This document shows, one piece after another, positions 32,559 to 41,307 of a stretch of DNA of 64,000 nucleotides. Made by a program: the position numbers and the translations under genes. Under the pieces are notes generated by a model that saw nothing but the letters and a program-made list of their open reading frames with translations, did not search any database and was not told the DNA's origin. The stretch comes from Solirubrobacterales bacterium (GTDB taxonomy: Bacteria; Actinomycetota; Thermoleophilia; Solirubrobacterales; 70-9). Numbering within the stretch: the first letter of the stretch is position 1; every line of letters begins with the position of its first letter. The stretch spans positions 1-64,000 of the forward strand of contig DATMZR010000007.1 of assembly GCA_035573435.1 (NCBI GenBank), in the 5' to 3' direction.

Positions 32559-34555
32559 CCGGACACCGGGTGCGGAGCGCGAAGCGCGGTCAGCACCCGC
32601 TCCGCGACAGCCTCGCCGGTGAAGCCGACCTCCTCACGCAGGAGCGCCGGCTTGCCGTGTGTGACGTAGCGGTCCGGCAGGCCGACACGCATCACCCGCG
32701 CTCGGGACTGAGGCGAGGCGAACGCATCCTCCAGGTGCTCGAGCACCGCGGCCCCGAAGCCGCCGGGGAGGACGTTCTCCTCGATCGTCACCACCAACTC
32801 GTGCTCGCGGGCGAGGCGCTGGACCAGCTCCGCGTCAAGCGGCTTTGCAAACCGGCCGTCGGCGACCGTGACTCGGTGGCCATGCTCGCCGAGGATGCCT
32901 GCCGCGCGCAGGGCCACCTGCACGCCGTAGCCGTAACCAAGCAGCGCCACCCGCTCGCCCTCGGCCAGCAGCTCGCCGGCGCCGATCGGGATCTCCTGCC
33001 CCCGCTCCGGCAGCGGAACGCCTTCGGCGGCGCCCCGGGGGTAGCGGAAGGCGATCGGGCCGCCGTCGTGAGCGAGTGCGGTGCGAAGCATGTGGACGAG
33101 CATCGCCTCGTCGCGCGGCGCCATCAGGACCACATTGGGCAGCGGGCGGAAGTAGGAGACGTCGAACGCGCCGTGGTGGGTGGGGCCGTCGTCGCCCACC
33201 AGGCCGGCCCGGTCCATGGCGAAGACGACGTTGAGCTCCTGGAGGCAGACATCGTGAACGAGCTGGTCAAAGCCGCGCTGTAGGAAGGTCGAGTAGATCG
33301 CGCACACCGGCTTCGCCCCCTGGAGCGAGAGGCCGGCGGCGAACAGCACCGCGTCCTGCTCCGCAATCCCGACGTCGTAGTACTGCTCGGGCAGCTCCTT
33401 GCACAGCTTGTCGAGCCCGGTCCCCCCCGCCATCGCGGCCGTGATCCCGATCACCCGGCGGTCGCGTTTTGCCTCGGCCACCAGGGCATCCGCGAAAACC
33501 GCCGTGTACTGCGGTGGCGACGCAGGCGCGGGCCTCTCGAGCTTCTCGATCGCCTCCGGCGAATCGGTCTCCTTGATGGGCTTCAAGTCGGCCGGCGCCC
33601 GGTTGACGATTGATTTCGGCTTCGCCGCGTGCCACTTCTCCATTCCCTCCAGGCCACCGTCCTCTGCCGCGGCGAAGCCCTTGCCCTTGACCGTGTGGAT
33701 GTGGACCACGACGGGCCGCTGGGCGCCAAGGGCGTCCCCGATCGCGCGGCGCAGCGCTCCAACGTCGTGGCCGTCGATCACGCCCACGTAGGCGAGGTCG
33801 AGCTCCTCGAACAGAAGCCCCGGTGCCGCGTAGGCCTTGATCGCCGCCTTGATCTCGGGTCCCAGGCGCTCGATCGTCCCCCCTACACCGAGCGGCAGCC
33901 GGGTGAGGCGCTCCTCGACTCCCTCGCGAGCGTGGTACAGCATCGGGTTGAGCCGGAAGCGCTGGAAGTAGCGGGCGAGGGCGCCTACGTTCGGGGAGAT
34001 CGACATGCCGTTGTCGTTGAGAACGATCACGATCGGGGTCTCGAGCCCGCCGGCGTTTTGGAGCGCCTCGTAGGCGACGCCGCCGGTCAGCGCTCCGTCC
34101 CCGATCACGGCCACCACCTGGCCGTCGGTGCCGATCCCCTTGCGCATCGCCTCCTTGAGCCCCACCGCGTAGCCGATCGAGGTCGAGGCGTGGCCGGCAC
34201 CCATGATGTCGTGCTCAGACTCGAAAACCGAGCAGAACGGCGCCAGGCCGCCGTATTGGCGGATCGTGTCCAGCCGCTCGCGCCGGCCGGTGAGGACCTT
34301 GTGCGGATAGGCCTGGTGGCCGACGTCCCAGATGATCTTGTCGCGCGGAGAGTCCAGCAGGCTGTGGAGCGCTACGGCGAGCTCGCAGGCTCCCAGGTTG
34401 GCGCCGAAGTGGCCGCCGATCTCGCCGATCACGTCGATGATCAGCTCGCGGACTTCCTGGGCCAGCTCCTGGAGTTCCTTGTCGGTCAACCCCTTGAGGT
34501 CCGCGGGGCCAGTGATCTCCTCCAGCAGCCCCGTCGCTCGCCGCTCGTCGCTCAT
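32555..34555 (-). CDS. dxs: 1-deoxy-D-xylulose-5-phosphate synthase
   Basis: 666 residues. First enzyme of the methylerythritol phosphate pathway, joining pyruvate and glyceraldehyde 3-phosphate with thiamine diphosphate. IIWDVGHQAYPHKVLTGR, the TPP motif from VIGDGALTGG to VLNDNGMSI, and VVHIHTVKGKGF are clear. The middle domain has GIAEQDAVLFAAGLS and FAMDRAGLVGDDGPTHHG, and the C-terminal domain follows. The ATG overlaps the ispA stop, so precursor and next-step enzymes are probably made together. Confidence 0.97.
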   Translation of the reverse strand: MSDERRATGLLEEITGPADLKGLTDKELQELAQEVRELIIDVIGEIGGHFGANLGACELAVALHSLLDSPRDKIIWDVGHQAYPHKVLTGRRERLDTIRQYGGLAPFCSVFESEHDIMGAGHASTSIGYAVGLKEAMRKGIGTDGQVVAVIGDGALTGGVAYEALQNAGGLETPIVIVLNDNGMSISPNVGALARYFQRFRLNPMLYHAREGVEERLTRLPLGVGGTIERLGPEIKAAIKAYAAPGLLFEELDLAYVGVIDGHDVGALRRAIGDALGAQRPVVVHIHTVKGKGFAAAEDGGLEGMEKWHAAKPKSIVNRAPADLKPIKETDSPEAIEKLERPAPASPPQYTAVFADALVAEAKRDRRVIGITAAMAGGTGLDKLCKELPEQYYDVGIAEQDAVLFAAGLSLQGAKPVCAIYSTFLQRGFDQLVHDVCLQELNVVFAMDRAGLVGDDGPTHHGAFDVSYFRPLPNVVLMAPRDEAMLVHMLRTALAHDGGPIAFRYPRGAAEGVPLPERGQEIPIGAGELLAEGERVALLGYGYGVQVALRAAGILGEHGHRVTVADGRFAKPLDAELVQRLAREHELVVTIEENVLPGGFGAAVLEHLEDAFASPQSRARVMRVGLPDRYVTHGKPALLREEVGFTGEAVAERVLTALRAPHPVSG

Positions 34556-35463
34556 GACTGTCTGGTGTAGATGAAGTCGGTCATCCGGCTCAGGTCCCGC
34601 GGGTCGCCGCCCATCGCGGCGAGTGCGTCGTGTGCCTTTCGATGCGATTCGGAGGCCAGCTCGCGGGCGTGCTGGAGTCCGAACAGGCTGACGTAGGTGA
34701 GCTTCCCATGTCGCTCGTCGCTGCCGTGTGGCTTTCCGAGCTCTTCGTCGCTTCCGGTCACATCGAGGATGTCGTCGACGATCTGGAACAGGACGCCCAG
34801 CTCCTCGGCGAAGCGGCGGTAGGGAATTGTGTCACGTTCGCTCGAGCCCGCCAGGACGAGCGCGACGCCGACGCTGGCGGCGATCAGCCGGCCGGTCTTC
34901 AGCTCGTGCAGCTTCCTCAGCTCGACGGCCGGCTGCGTCACCGCTGCCGCGCCCGACGACGACGAGGGGGCCGGCGGGAGCGACGTGGTCACATCCACGT
35001 ACTGCCCGCCGACCATGCCGTCCACGCCGATCGCGCCCAGGAGCTCGCGAAGCGCTGCGACCACCGCGGCCGGCTCGCCGCGCTGGTGCTCGACGAACAG
35101 TCGCAACGCCTCCGCGAACAGCCCATCCCCAGCCAGGATGGCAACGTTCTCGCCGAAGACCACATGCGAGGTCGGCCGGCCGCGTCGCAGCTCATCGTCG
35201 TCCATGGCCGGCAGGTCGTCATGGATCAGCGAGTAGGTGTGGATCAGCTCGATCGCCCCCGCCGCCGGCAGCATCGACTCCGGCTCGATCCCGAGCGACC
35301 GGGCGGTTGCAAGCGCCAGCACCGGCCGGATCCGCTTCCCGCCGGCCAGCAGGGAGTACCGCATTGCCTCGTCGAGGCCCTCGGTTTCCTGGATCCCCGA
35401 GAAGCGCAACCCGGTGAGGTAGCTCTCGACCAGGTCGCGAAGGTCGTCCGGGTAGCTGCTCAC
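34552..35463 (-). CDS. ispA: Short-chain polyprenyl diphosphate synthase (IspA-like)
   Basis: 303 residues from GTG. Makes FPP or GGPP from IPP and DMAPP. GGKRIRPVLALATA, the first aspartate-rich motif in LIHDDLPAMDDDELRRGRPT, GDGLFAEAL, KTGRLIAASV and the second motif QIVDDILDVTG are present. A Ser-rich insert near residue 165 (PAPSSSSGAAA) is unusual. Product length is not determined. GTGA overlap with the xseB-like gene. Confidence 0.93.
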   Translation of the reverse strand: MSSYPDDLRDLVESYLTGLRFSGIQETEGLDEAMRYSLLAGGKRIRPVLALATARSLGIEPESMLPAAGAIELIHTYSLIHDDLPAMDDDELRRGRPTSHVVFGENVAILAGDGLFAEALRLFVEHQRGEPAAVVAALRELLGAIGVDGMVGGQYVDVTTSLPPAPSSSSGAAAVTQPAVELRKLHELKTGRLIAASVGVALVLAGSSERDTIPYRRFAEELGVLFQIVDDILDVTGSDEELGKPHGSDERHGKLTYVSLFGLQHARELASESHRKAHDALAAMGGDPRDLSRMTDFIYTRQS

Positions 35464-35639
35464 GGCCCTTCTCGGGCAGCGATCTCGCGTAGGGCGCTCT
35501 CGATCTCGGCGCCGGCCTTGCTGACCAGGTCCGCCGCCTCGCGAGCCAGGCCCTCGGCCTCCTCCTCGGATAGCTCGGGGTCGCGAAGGCGCGACGCGAT
35601 CTCGCGCAGCCGTTCCGCAAGCTGCTCGGTGGAGCTCAT
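35460..35639 (-). CDS. xseB: Exonuclease VII small subunit-like protein
   Basis: 59 residues from ATG 35639. Two amphipathic helices (STEQLAERLREIASRLRDPE and EEEAEGLAREAADLVSKAGA) fit the XseB hairpin, and the place between nusB and ispA is where xseB usually lies. However, no xseA is in the window and the core GxxxLEESLxxYExG-like pattern is weak. It may be an XseB homologue or another short coiled-coil protein. Confidence 0.6.
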   Translation of the reverse strand: MSSTEQLAERLREIASRLRDPELSEEEAEGLAREAADLVSKAGAEIESALREIAAREGP

Positions 35640-35649
35640 ACTGGAAACG

Positions 35650-36024
35650 CTAGTGGGATTGAGCCCTCGCGGCGGTCCCAAGGACCCCGTTCACGAACCC
35701 GGGCGCGTCCGTACCGCAATAGCGCCGGGCCAATGAAACGGCCTCGTCGATCGCCACCTCGGCCGGCACGTCGTCGCGGTGATGAAGCTCGTACAGGGCT
35801 ACGCGCATGATGCTCTTCTCCAGCGCCGCGATCCGGTCCAGATCCCAGCCGCGAGCCAGCCGCGCGATCTCTGCGTCGAGCTCGGCGCGATGCTCCTCGA
35901 CTCCCTCCACGAGATCCCGCGTGAACGGCTTCGCGTCTTCGAGCGCCTCTGCGGTCGGTCGGTCGGTCACCTCTCCCTGGTAGAGGGCGAAGACCGCGGC
36001 GCGGCGCTGATCCGAGCGGCGCAT
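35650..36024 (-). CDS. nusB: Transcription antitermination factor NusB
   Basis: 124 residues. All-helical RNA-binding protein of rRNA antitermination. RRAAVFALYQGEVTDRP, FTRDLVEGVEEHRAELDAEI, LDRIAALEKSIMRVALYEL and VAIDEAVSLARRYCGTDAPG then FVNGVLG are diagnostic. Follows efp by 18 bp, as in many actinobacteria. Confidence 0.95.
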   Translation of the reverse strand: MRRSDQRRAAVFALYQGEVTDRPTAEALEDAKPFTRDLVEGVEEHRAELDAEIARLARGWDLDRIAALEKSIMRVALYELHHRDDVPAEVAIDEAVSLARRYCGTDAPGFVNGVLGTAARAQSH

Positions 36025-36042
36025 TGTTGCCTGCTCGCCCGC

Positions 36043-36603
36043 CTATGCGCGCGAGACGTACTCGCCGCTTCGAGTGTCGACCCGAACCCGGTCGCCCTCG
36101 TTGACGAACAGCGGGACCTCCACCCGCACGCCCGACTCCAAGGTGGCCGGCTTGGTGCCTCCACCAGACGCGGTGTCGCCCTTGACGCCCGGCTGGGTGT
36201 CCGTGACCGCCATCTCGACCGCGCTCGGGACCTGCACGCCCGCCGGGCGTTCGTCCACGAACAGCACCTCCACCTCGGAGTTGGGAACCACCCAGCGCAT
36301 CGCGTCGCCGGCGAGCGGACGCGGGATCTCGAGCTGCGAGTAGTCGGAGTTGTCCATGAACACAGCGGCCTCCCCGGCGTCGTACAGGTACTGCATCCTC
36401 CGGGCCTCGGTCCGCACGGGGCGGAACTTCTCCCCGGCCCGGAAGGTCTTGTCCTGGACGCTGCCATCGTCCTGCTTGCGCAGCTTCGTGCGCACGAAGG
36501 CACCGCCCTTGCCCGGCTTGACATGCTGGAACTCGAGGATCCGGTAGATGACCCCGTCCACCTCGATGTGCGTCCCGTTCTTGAACTGATTGGTCGAGAT
36601 CAA
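36043..36603 (-). CDS. efp: Elongation factor P
   Basis: 186 residues. Relieves ribosome stalling at polyproline. ISTNQFKNGTHIEVDGVIYR, then EFQHVKPGKGGAFVRTKLR with Lys32 at the loop tip that contacts the P-site tRNA, and the C-terminal signature region (KGDTASGGGTKPATLESG). The lysine suggests no rhamnosylation; no modification gene is seen here. Normally next to pepP, but an 8-kb block separates them in this window. Confidence 0.96.
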   Translation of the reverse strand: MISTNQFKNGTHIEVDGVIYRILEFQHVKPGKGGAFVRTKLRKQDDGSVQDKTFRAGEKFRPVRTEARRMQYLYDAGEAAVFMDNSDYSQLEIPRPLAGDAMRWVVPNSEVEVLFVDERPAGVQVPSAVEMAVTDTQPGVKGDTASGGGTKPATLESGVRVEVPLFVNEGDRVRVDTRSGEYVSRA

Positions 36604-36637
36604 GGCTCCCAGCCTAGCGGCACGATCCGCGTGGGCC

Positions 36638-36671
36638 GGGCGCGGGACTCACGGCTGGCGGTCCCGCGCCC
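36638..36671. terminator. 11-bp perfect hairpin between the lipoprotein gene and efp
   Basis: GGGCGCGGGAC (36638-36648) pairs with GTCCCGCGCCC (36661-36671) with a 12-base loop. It lies 16 bp beyond the stop of the minus-strand lipoprotein gene and 35 bp before efp, as a terminator would. No T-run. Confidence 0.6.
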
Positions 36672-36686
36672 GACGCGATCACTGGG

Positions 36687-37484
36687 TCACTGGTGGGTGA
36701 CGCTCACCAGCTCGAACACCTCGTGGTGGCCCTTGACCACTTTCTCCTTCACGTCGCCCGTGCCGGGGGCGTAGTACTTCTGCTCGGTCTGCGGCTCCAG
36801 CGGGCTCCGCTCGCTCGTCACCAGCACGCCCGTGAACTGACCGGCCGGCACGGTCGTGTGGCCGTCGAGCGACAGGACGCGCGCCTCGTCGAGGGCCTGC
36901 CCCGGCGGGTAGTACTCCTGCCGGTAGGCATCGCCGGGCTGGGGGTTCCCGGGCATGATGATGCCGGGCTTGCCTCCGTTGACTCCCGCCTCCCACGAGT
37001 CGCTGGCCCTGACCAGGTGACCGTGCGTGCGCTCCAGCGAGTTTTCGCCCATGTACCAGACGTTGCCGTACTTGTCCTGGGCGTACCAGTCGAAGGTCCG
37101 CTCGATGGGAATGCCATGGGCTAGGACCGTGTCCCGGACGACTGTCGCCGGGACGCCGAGGATCCGCTTGGTCTGGTGCGTCACGGTCTCGTTGTCGATC
37201 TGGTGCTGGGTGCCCTTCACGCCCTTGTAATGGAAGGTCGTGCCGGGCTGAAGGGGCCAGTACCTGTTGTCGATCGTCCGGACGATGTTCGCCTGATCGA
37301 ACTTCGGCTTGTAGGGCTTCTCGATCGGCGCCAGGCTCGGTGCCGAGCCAACCGCCGACGACGCGCTTGCCGAGGTGCCGCCGCTCGAGGATCCACAGCC
37401 GCTCGCCAGTAGGGCGAAGAGGAGCCCCATGGCGAGAGCGACCACGATCCCCTGAATCGAACCCCGACCAAATCGTGAGGCCAT
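36687..37484 (-). CDS. Lipoprotein of unknown function
   Basis: 265 residues from ATG 37484, chosen because GGAGG lies six bases upstream; ATG 37496 is in frame but poorer. A signal sequence (IVVALAMGLLFALLASGC) ends in a lipobox. The Ser-rich linker is followed by a beta-rich domain: NRYWPLQPGTTFHYKG, TKRILGVPATVVRDTV, DWYAQDKYGNVWYMGENS, EYYPPGQALDEARVLSLDG. This looks like a DUF of secreted actinobacterial and proteobacterial proteins I cannot name. No neighbour hints at a role. Confidence 0.75.
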   Translation of the reverse strand: MASRFGRGSIQGIVVALAMGLLFALLASGCGSSSGGTSASASSAVGSAPSLAPIEKPYKPKFDQANIVRTIDNRYWPLQPGTTFHYKGVKGTQHQIDNETVTHQTKRILGVPATVVRDTVLAHGIPIERTFDWYAQDKYGNVWYMGENSLERTHGHLVRASDSWEAGVNGGKPGIIMPGNPQPGDAYRQEYYPPGQALDEARVLSLDGHTTVPAGQFTGVLVTSERSPLEPQTEQKYYAPGTGDVKEKVVKGHHEVFELVSVTHQ

Positions 37485-37615
37485 ATCTGCCTCCATTTCG
37501 TCGTTGCTGGGCTCCCTCAGCTTCCTTTCTACCCGGGCCGGATGAAAGGACGATGAACGGGCGATGAGCGATCAGGCACGTCGTCTCCGGGAACGAGGGC
37601 AGGAGGCGACCTAGG

Positions 37616-38836
37616 ATGATGAGCGTCATGGAGACCGCCACGGACACCGGCGCCCACCGGCTGAGCGCCGCGATGCGCGAAGGGGAGCGGGTGTTGCCGC
37701 TGGAGCTCTTCTTCGACCTCGTGTTCGTCCTCGCGCTCACCCAGTGCACCGCGCTGATGGCCAATCGACCAAGCTGGTCGAGCGTGGTCCAGGGCATGCT
37801 CGTGCTTGGCGTGCTGTGGTGGTCCTGGACCGGCTATACCTGGCTGACGAGCGTGCTCGACCCCGAGGAGGGCGCGGTTCGGATTGCGATCTTCGCCGCC
37901 ATGGCGGCGTTTTTGATCGTCTCGATCTGCGTTCCGGAGGCCTTCGACAGCCTGGCGCTCGAATTCGCCCTCGCCTACGGAGCGGTTCGTGCCGCGCACA
38001 TCGCGCTGTTCGTGCTGGCCAGCCGGGACGACCCGGCGCTTCGCAGGTCGGTGACGAGCCTGGCGCTGAGTACCGCGGCCGGCGTCGGCCTCCTGGCGGG
38101 CGCCTCGCTCCTGGACGGGTTCCCCCAGGGCGCTCTGTGGGCTCTCGCCCTATTGCTGGACATGGGCGGGCCGTACTTCTTCGGGTCGGAGGGCTGGAAA
38201 CTGGTCCCAAGCCACTTCGCGGAGCGCCACGGGCTGATCATCATCATCGCCCTGGGCGAATCGATCGTCGCGATCGGCGTCGGAGCCGAGGCCCAGCTCA
38301 CGTGGGGCATCGCCGCGGCGGCGCTGGCGGGCATCTCGCTGTCAGCGGCGCTCTGGTGGACCTACTTCGACGTGGTTGCGCTGGTTTCCGCACGCCGCCT
38401 GGTCAGCGCGGCCGAGGGACGAGAGCGAAACGAGCTGGCCCGCGACTCCTACTCGTATCTGCATTTTCCGATGGTCGCCGGGATCGTGCTCGTGGCGGTG
38501 GGCCTGAAGAAGACCCTCGCACACGTCGACGATCCCCTGGCCACCGTGCCGGCGTTCGCGCTGCTGGGCGGCGTCAGCTTCTACCTGCTGGGGCTGGTCG
38601 GGTTTCGCTACCGGCACGTACACACGATCAACCGACACCGTCTGCTGCTCGCCCTGGCGCTGCTTGCCGTGTTCCCCGCCGCGACGGTGCTGCCCGCGCT
38701 GGCCACCCTCGCGATCGTGACGGCGGTGCTGGCCGCGATGATCGCCTTCGAGACGATCAGCTATGGGGAGGGACGCGCCCGCGTGCGTCACGAGGAGGCG
38801 CTCCCGCCCGAGGCCAGCCTGGCCAGGCAGCAGTGA
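37616..38836 (+). CDS. LtrA family (low temperature requirement A) membrane protein
   Basis: 406 residues, about ten or more helices. Family marks are VLPLELFFDLVFVLALTQCT near the start and HFAERHGLIIIIALGESIVA IG in the middle. LtrA was named for low-temperature growth of Listeria, but its biochemical role is not settled. Starts with ATG 37616, and ATG 37619 is equally likely. It opens the 37.6-44.1 kb plus-strand block. Confidence 0.88.
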   Translation: MMSVMETATDTGAHRLSAAMREGERVLPLELFFDLVFVLALTQCTALMANRPSWSSVVQGMLVLGVLWWSWTGYTWLTSVLDPEEGAVRIAIFAAMAAFLIVSICVPEAFDSLALEFALAYGAVRAAHIALFVLASRDDPALRRSVTSLALSTAAGVGLLAGASLLDGFPQGALWALALLLDMGGPYFFGSEGWKLVPSHFAERHGLIIIIALGESIVAIGVGAEAQLTWGIAAAALAGISLSAALWWTYFDVVALVSARRLVSAAEGRERNELARDSYSYLHFPMVAGIVLVAVGLKKTLAHVDDPLATVPAFALLGGVSFYLLGLVGFRYRHVHTINRHRLLLALALLAVFPAATVLPALATLAIVTAVLAAMIAFETISYGEGRARVRHEEALPPEASLARQQ

Positions 38837-38854
38837 GGGGCCCCCGTGTAGAAG

Positions 38855-38883
38855 TTGTTGCTTCGTCAAGTATCTGGTACAAT
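38855..38883 (+). promoter_or_regulatory. Predicted sigma-70 promoter of the sigma-factor gene
   Basis: TTGTTG (38855-38860), 17-bp spacer, TACAAT (38878-38883). The -10 matches consensus at five of six positions. It is 35 bp upstream of the ATG at 38919, which has GAGAGGAAGG as ribosome binding site. This is the best-looking promoter in the window. Confidence 0.65.
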
Positions 38884-38898
38884 TGACTCCGTAGTCAA
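38883..38898 (+). promoter_or_regulatory. Palindrome at the expected transcription start of the sigma-factor gene
   Basis: TTGACT-CCGT-AGTCAA is a perfect 6-bp inverted repeat beginning at the last base of the -10 hexamer. It could be an operator blocking the start site, or a small hairpin at the 5' end of the transcript. Confidence 0.5.
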
Positions 38899-38918
38899 CT
38901 GACCGAGAGGAAGGCTTC

Positions 38919-39863
38919 ATGACGCGGATTCCTGCCGCGCGTGATGGAGCCCGCTCGCGTCGTAGCCGCGGCCAGCACGCCGCGGGGTCGACACCGAATC
39001 GTGTCGAGCGACGCGCAAGGACCCATCGCGCCGAGTACACCGAGACAACGGACAGCTTCCAGCTGTTCCTGAACCAGGCTGCCCGCTATCCCCTGCTCAC
39101 CGCCGACGAGGAGATCGACCTGGCGCAGCGGATCGAGCGTGGCGATTTGGAGGCCAAGGAGCGACTGATCAATTCGAACGTGCGGCTGGTGCTGTCGAAC
39201 GCGCGCCGCTATCAGGGCCTGGGACTGTCGATGCAGGACCTGGTCCAGGAGGCGATGCTGGGCTTGATCCGGGCGGCCGAGAAGTTCGACTGGCGCCGCG
39301 GCTACAAGTTCTCTACCTACGCAACGCTCTGGATCCGTCAAGCGATGCAGCGCGGCCTCGACAACACCGGGCGCCCGGTGCGACTGCCCGCCCACGTTGC
39401 CCAGCGGCAGCGAACGGTGAACCGCGTCGCCGCCGAGCTGACTGGGAAGCTGGACCGGGAGCCCACCGACGAGGAGATCGCCGCCGAGGCCGAGCTGCCC
39501 CTCGACGAGGTAGCGGCGATGCGTGACGTGACCCGGGTCACCACCAGCCTCGATGCGCCGGTCACCGAGGACGGCGAGGCCACCCTCGGCGAGCTGCGCG
39601 CCGACGAGGCGCCCCCGGTCGAGGAGCAGATCGCCGACCGCCAGCGCGAGCGCACCGTCGAGTCGGCGCTGTCGAAGCTGCCGGAAACCGAAAGGCGCGT
39701 GATCGAGCTGCGGTTCGGCACCGCCGACGAGCCGGTTGCGAGCCTGCGCGAGGTCGGGCGAGAGCTCGGCGTGACCCAGGAGCGCGTCCGTCAGCTCGAG
39801 GAGAAGGCGCTCAGGCGCCTGGCCGCCGACCGCTCCCTCGCCGCCTGGCGCGAGGCCGCCTGA
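38919..39863 (+). CDS. Sigma-70 family RNA polymerase sigma factor (group 2-like)
   Basis: 314 residues. Directs RNA polymerase to promoters. After a basic, disordered tail (residues 1-45) come region 1.2 (LFLNQAARYPLLTADEEIDL), region 2 (NVRLVLSNARRYQGLGLSMQ, DLVQEAMLGLIRAAEKFDW, YKFSTYATLWIRQAMQR), region 3 (LPAHVAQRQRTVNRVAAEL) and region 4 (RELGVTQERVRQLEEKALRR). No region 1.1, and short for the housekeeping factor, so probably an alternative sigma of the SigA/SigB-like group. No anti-sigma gene is adjacent. Confidence 0.9.
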   Translation: MTRIPAARDGARSRRSRGQHAAGSTPNRVERRARTHRAEYTETTDSFQLFLNQAARYPLLTADEEIDLAQRIERGDLEAKERLINSNVRLVLSNARRYQGLGLSMQDLVQEAMLGLIRAAEKFDWRRGYKFSTYATLWIRQAMQRGLDNTGRPVRLPAHVAQRQRTVNRVAAELTGKLDREPTDEEIAAEAELPLDEVAAMRDVTRVTTSLDAPVTEDGEATLGELRADEAPPVEEQIADRQRERTVESALSKLPETERRVIELRFGTADEPVASLREVGRELGVTQERVRQLEEKALRRLAADRSLAAWREAA

Positions 39864-39894
39864 GCCTCAAGCGGACCTAGACTGATTCGAGACG

Positions 39895-41307
39895 ATGCTG
39901 TCTCGGATGAGGAACCGAATCGACACCGACGAGCTCGCAGTCGCCACGCTCGAAACGCTCGGCGCGGTAGGCGTGGCGACCGGGCTCGTCGCCCTGCTCG
40001 ACGAGGTGGCGCCCGCGACGGGGCTCGGCGTCCTCTACCTGCTGGCCGTGCTGTTCGTCGCCATCCGCCACGGTCAGGTAGCCGCGCTGATCACGGCCGT
40101 GCTCGGCGTCACGACCTTGAACTTCCTGTTCATCGAGCCGCGCTACCGGCTGACGATCTCGGACTCGCACAACGTGGTTGCGCTGGGTGTGTTCCTGATC
40201 GCCGCCCTGGTGGTCGGCCGCCTCGCCGCATTGGCCCGCCGACGGGCGACGGAAGCCGAGCGACGTGCGGTCCTGGCCACAGCGCGCGAGCGGGAGGCAG
40301 CGATCCTCGCCGACGCGGCAGCTTCCGTTCTGGCGGGCGGCAATCTCGAGATCGAGCTGACGAGTCGCGGTGCGACTCTTGATGCGTCCGCCCCGTCCGC
40401 CGTGCGGCTCGGCCTGACCGCTGCGCCCTCCCCGCTTGACGGGGAGCTCGCCGTGCGCCTCCCCGCGAGCCGTCCCGGATGGCTCTACGGCAGACCGGAC
40501 GCTGGCTGGGACCAGCGGAGCCTGGAGCGCCTCGCGGAGGCCCTCGCGCGCCTGATCGACGTCGGGCGGGAGCGCGACCGCGTCGCAGCCCGCTCGGCCG
40601 AAGCGGAGGCCGCCCGCCGCGCGGACGTGGCGAAGACGGCGCTGCTTCACGCGATCTCGCACGATCTTCGATCACCGCTGACCGCGATCACGACCGCCGC
40701 GGCCGGGCTGCGACAGGGCGCGATCGATCCCGACGATCGCGAGGTCCTGCTGACGGCAATTGAGACCGAGTCGGCTCGCCTCGCTCGACTCGTGGACGAC
40801 CTCCTCGACCTGTCGCGAATCGAGGCCGACGCCGTGAACCCCCGGACCGACTGGTGCGACCTCCACGACACCCTGGCCAGCGCGGCGGGCCAGGTGCGGG
40901 CGCACTTCGGTGAGTGCCCCATCAACCTCGAACTGGAACCGGACCTGCCCCTGGTTCGAGGCGACGCCACCCAGCTCGAGCGGGTGTTCTTCAACCTGTT
41001 GGAGAACGCGGTCAAGTTCTCCCCTGAAGGCGCACCGGTGCGAATCGGTGGCACGGTGGCCGCAGGCAAGGTCACGATCACCATCACCGACCAGGGCAGG
41101 GGCATTCCGCGCTCGAAACGCGCCGAGATCTTCGAGCCCTTCGTTCGCGGCGGCGACGGTGGCGGGGGATCTGGCCTCGGGCTGGCCATCTGCCGCGGCC
41201 TGGTGAAGGCAAACGGTGGCGAGATCCGCCTCCAAAGCGGCACGGATCGGGGGACCACATTCGCAGTCTCGTTTCCACTCGTCTCCCAGCCGGCGGAGGT
41301 GCCGTGA
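39895..41307 (+). CDS. KdpD-like sensor histidine kinase lacking the KdpD/USP N-terminus
   Basis: 470 residues. Residues 15-112 form a DUF4118 four-helix membrane domain (ATGLGVLYLLAVLFVAIRHG, LNFLFIEPRYRLTISDS), the part that KdpD uses in the membrane. A linker and coiled coil lead to the kinase: H256 in LLHAISHDLRSPLTAI, N box FFNLLENAVKF, G1 DQGRGIPRS and G2 GGSGLGLAICRGLV. The approximately 370-residue cytoplasmic KdpD-plus-USP part of full KdpD is absent, as in other truncated KdpD-like kinases. Overlaps its response regulator as GTGA. No kdpFABC in the window. Confidence 0.9.
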   Translation: MLSRMRNRIDTDELAVATLETLGAVGVATGLVALLDEVAPATGLGVLYLLAVLFVAIRHGQVAALITAVLGVTTLNFLFIEPRYRLTISDSHNVVALGVFLIAALVVGRLAALARRRATEAERRAVLATAREREAAILADAAASVLAGGNLEIELTSRGATLDASAPSAVRLGLTAAPSPLDGELAVRLPASRPGWLYGRPDAGWDQRSLERLAEALARLIDVGRERDRVAARSAEAEAARRADVAKTALLHAISHDLRSPLTAITTAAAGLRQGAIDPDDREVLLTAIETESARLARLVDDLLDLSRIEADAVNPRTDWCDLHDTLASAAGQVRAHFGECPINLELEPDLPLVRGDATQLERVFFNLLENAVKFSPEGAPVRIGGTVAAGKVTITITDQGRGIPRSKRAEIFEPFVRGGDGGGGSGLGLAICRGLVKANGGEIRLQSGTDRGTTFAVSFPLVSQPAEVP

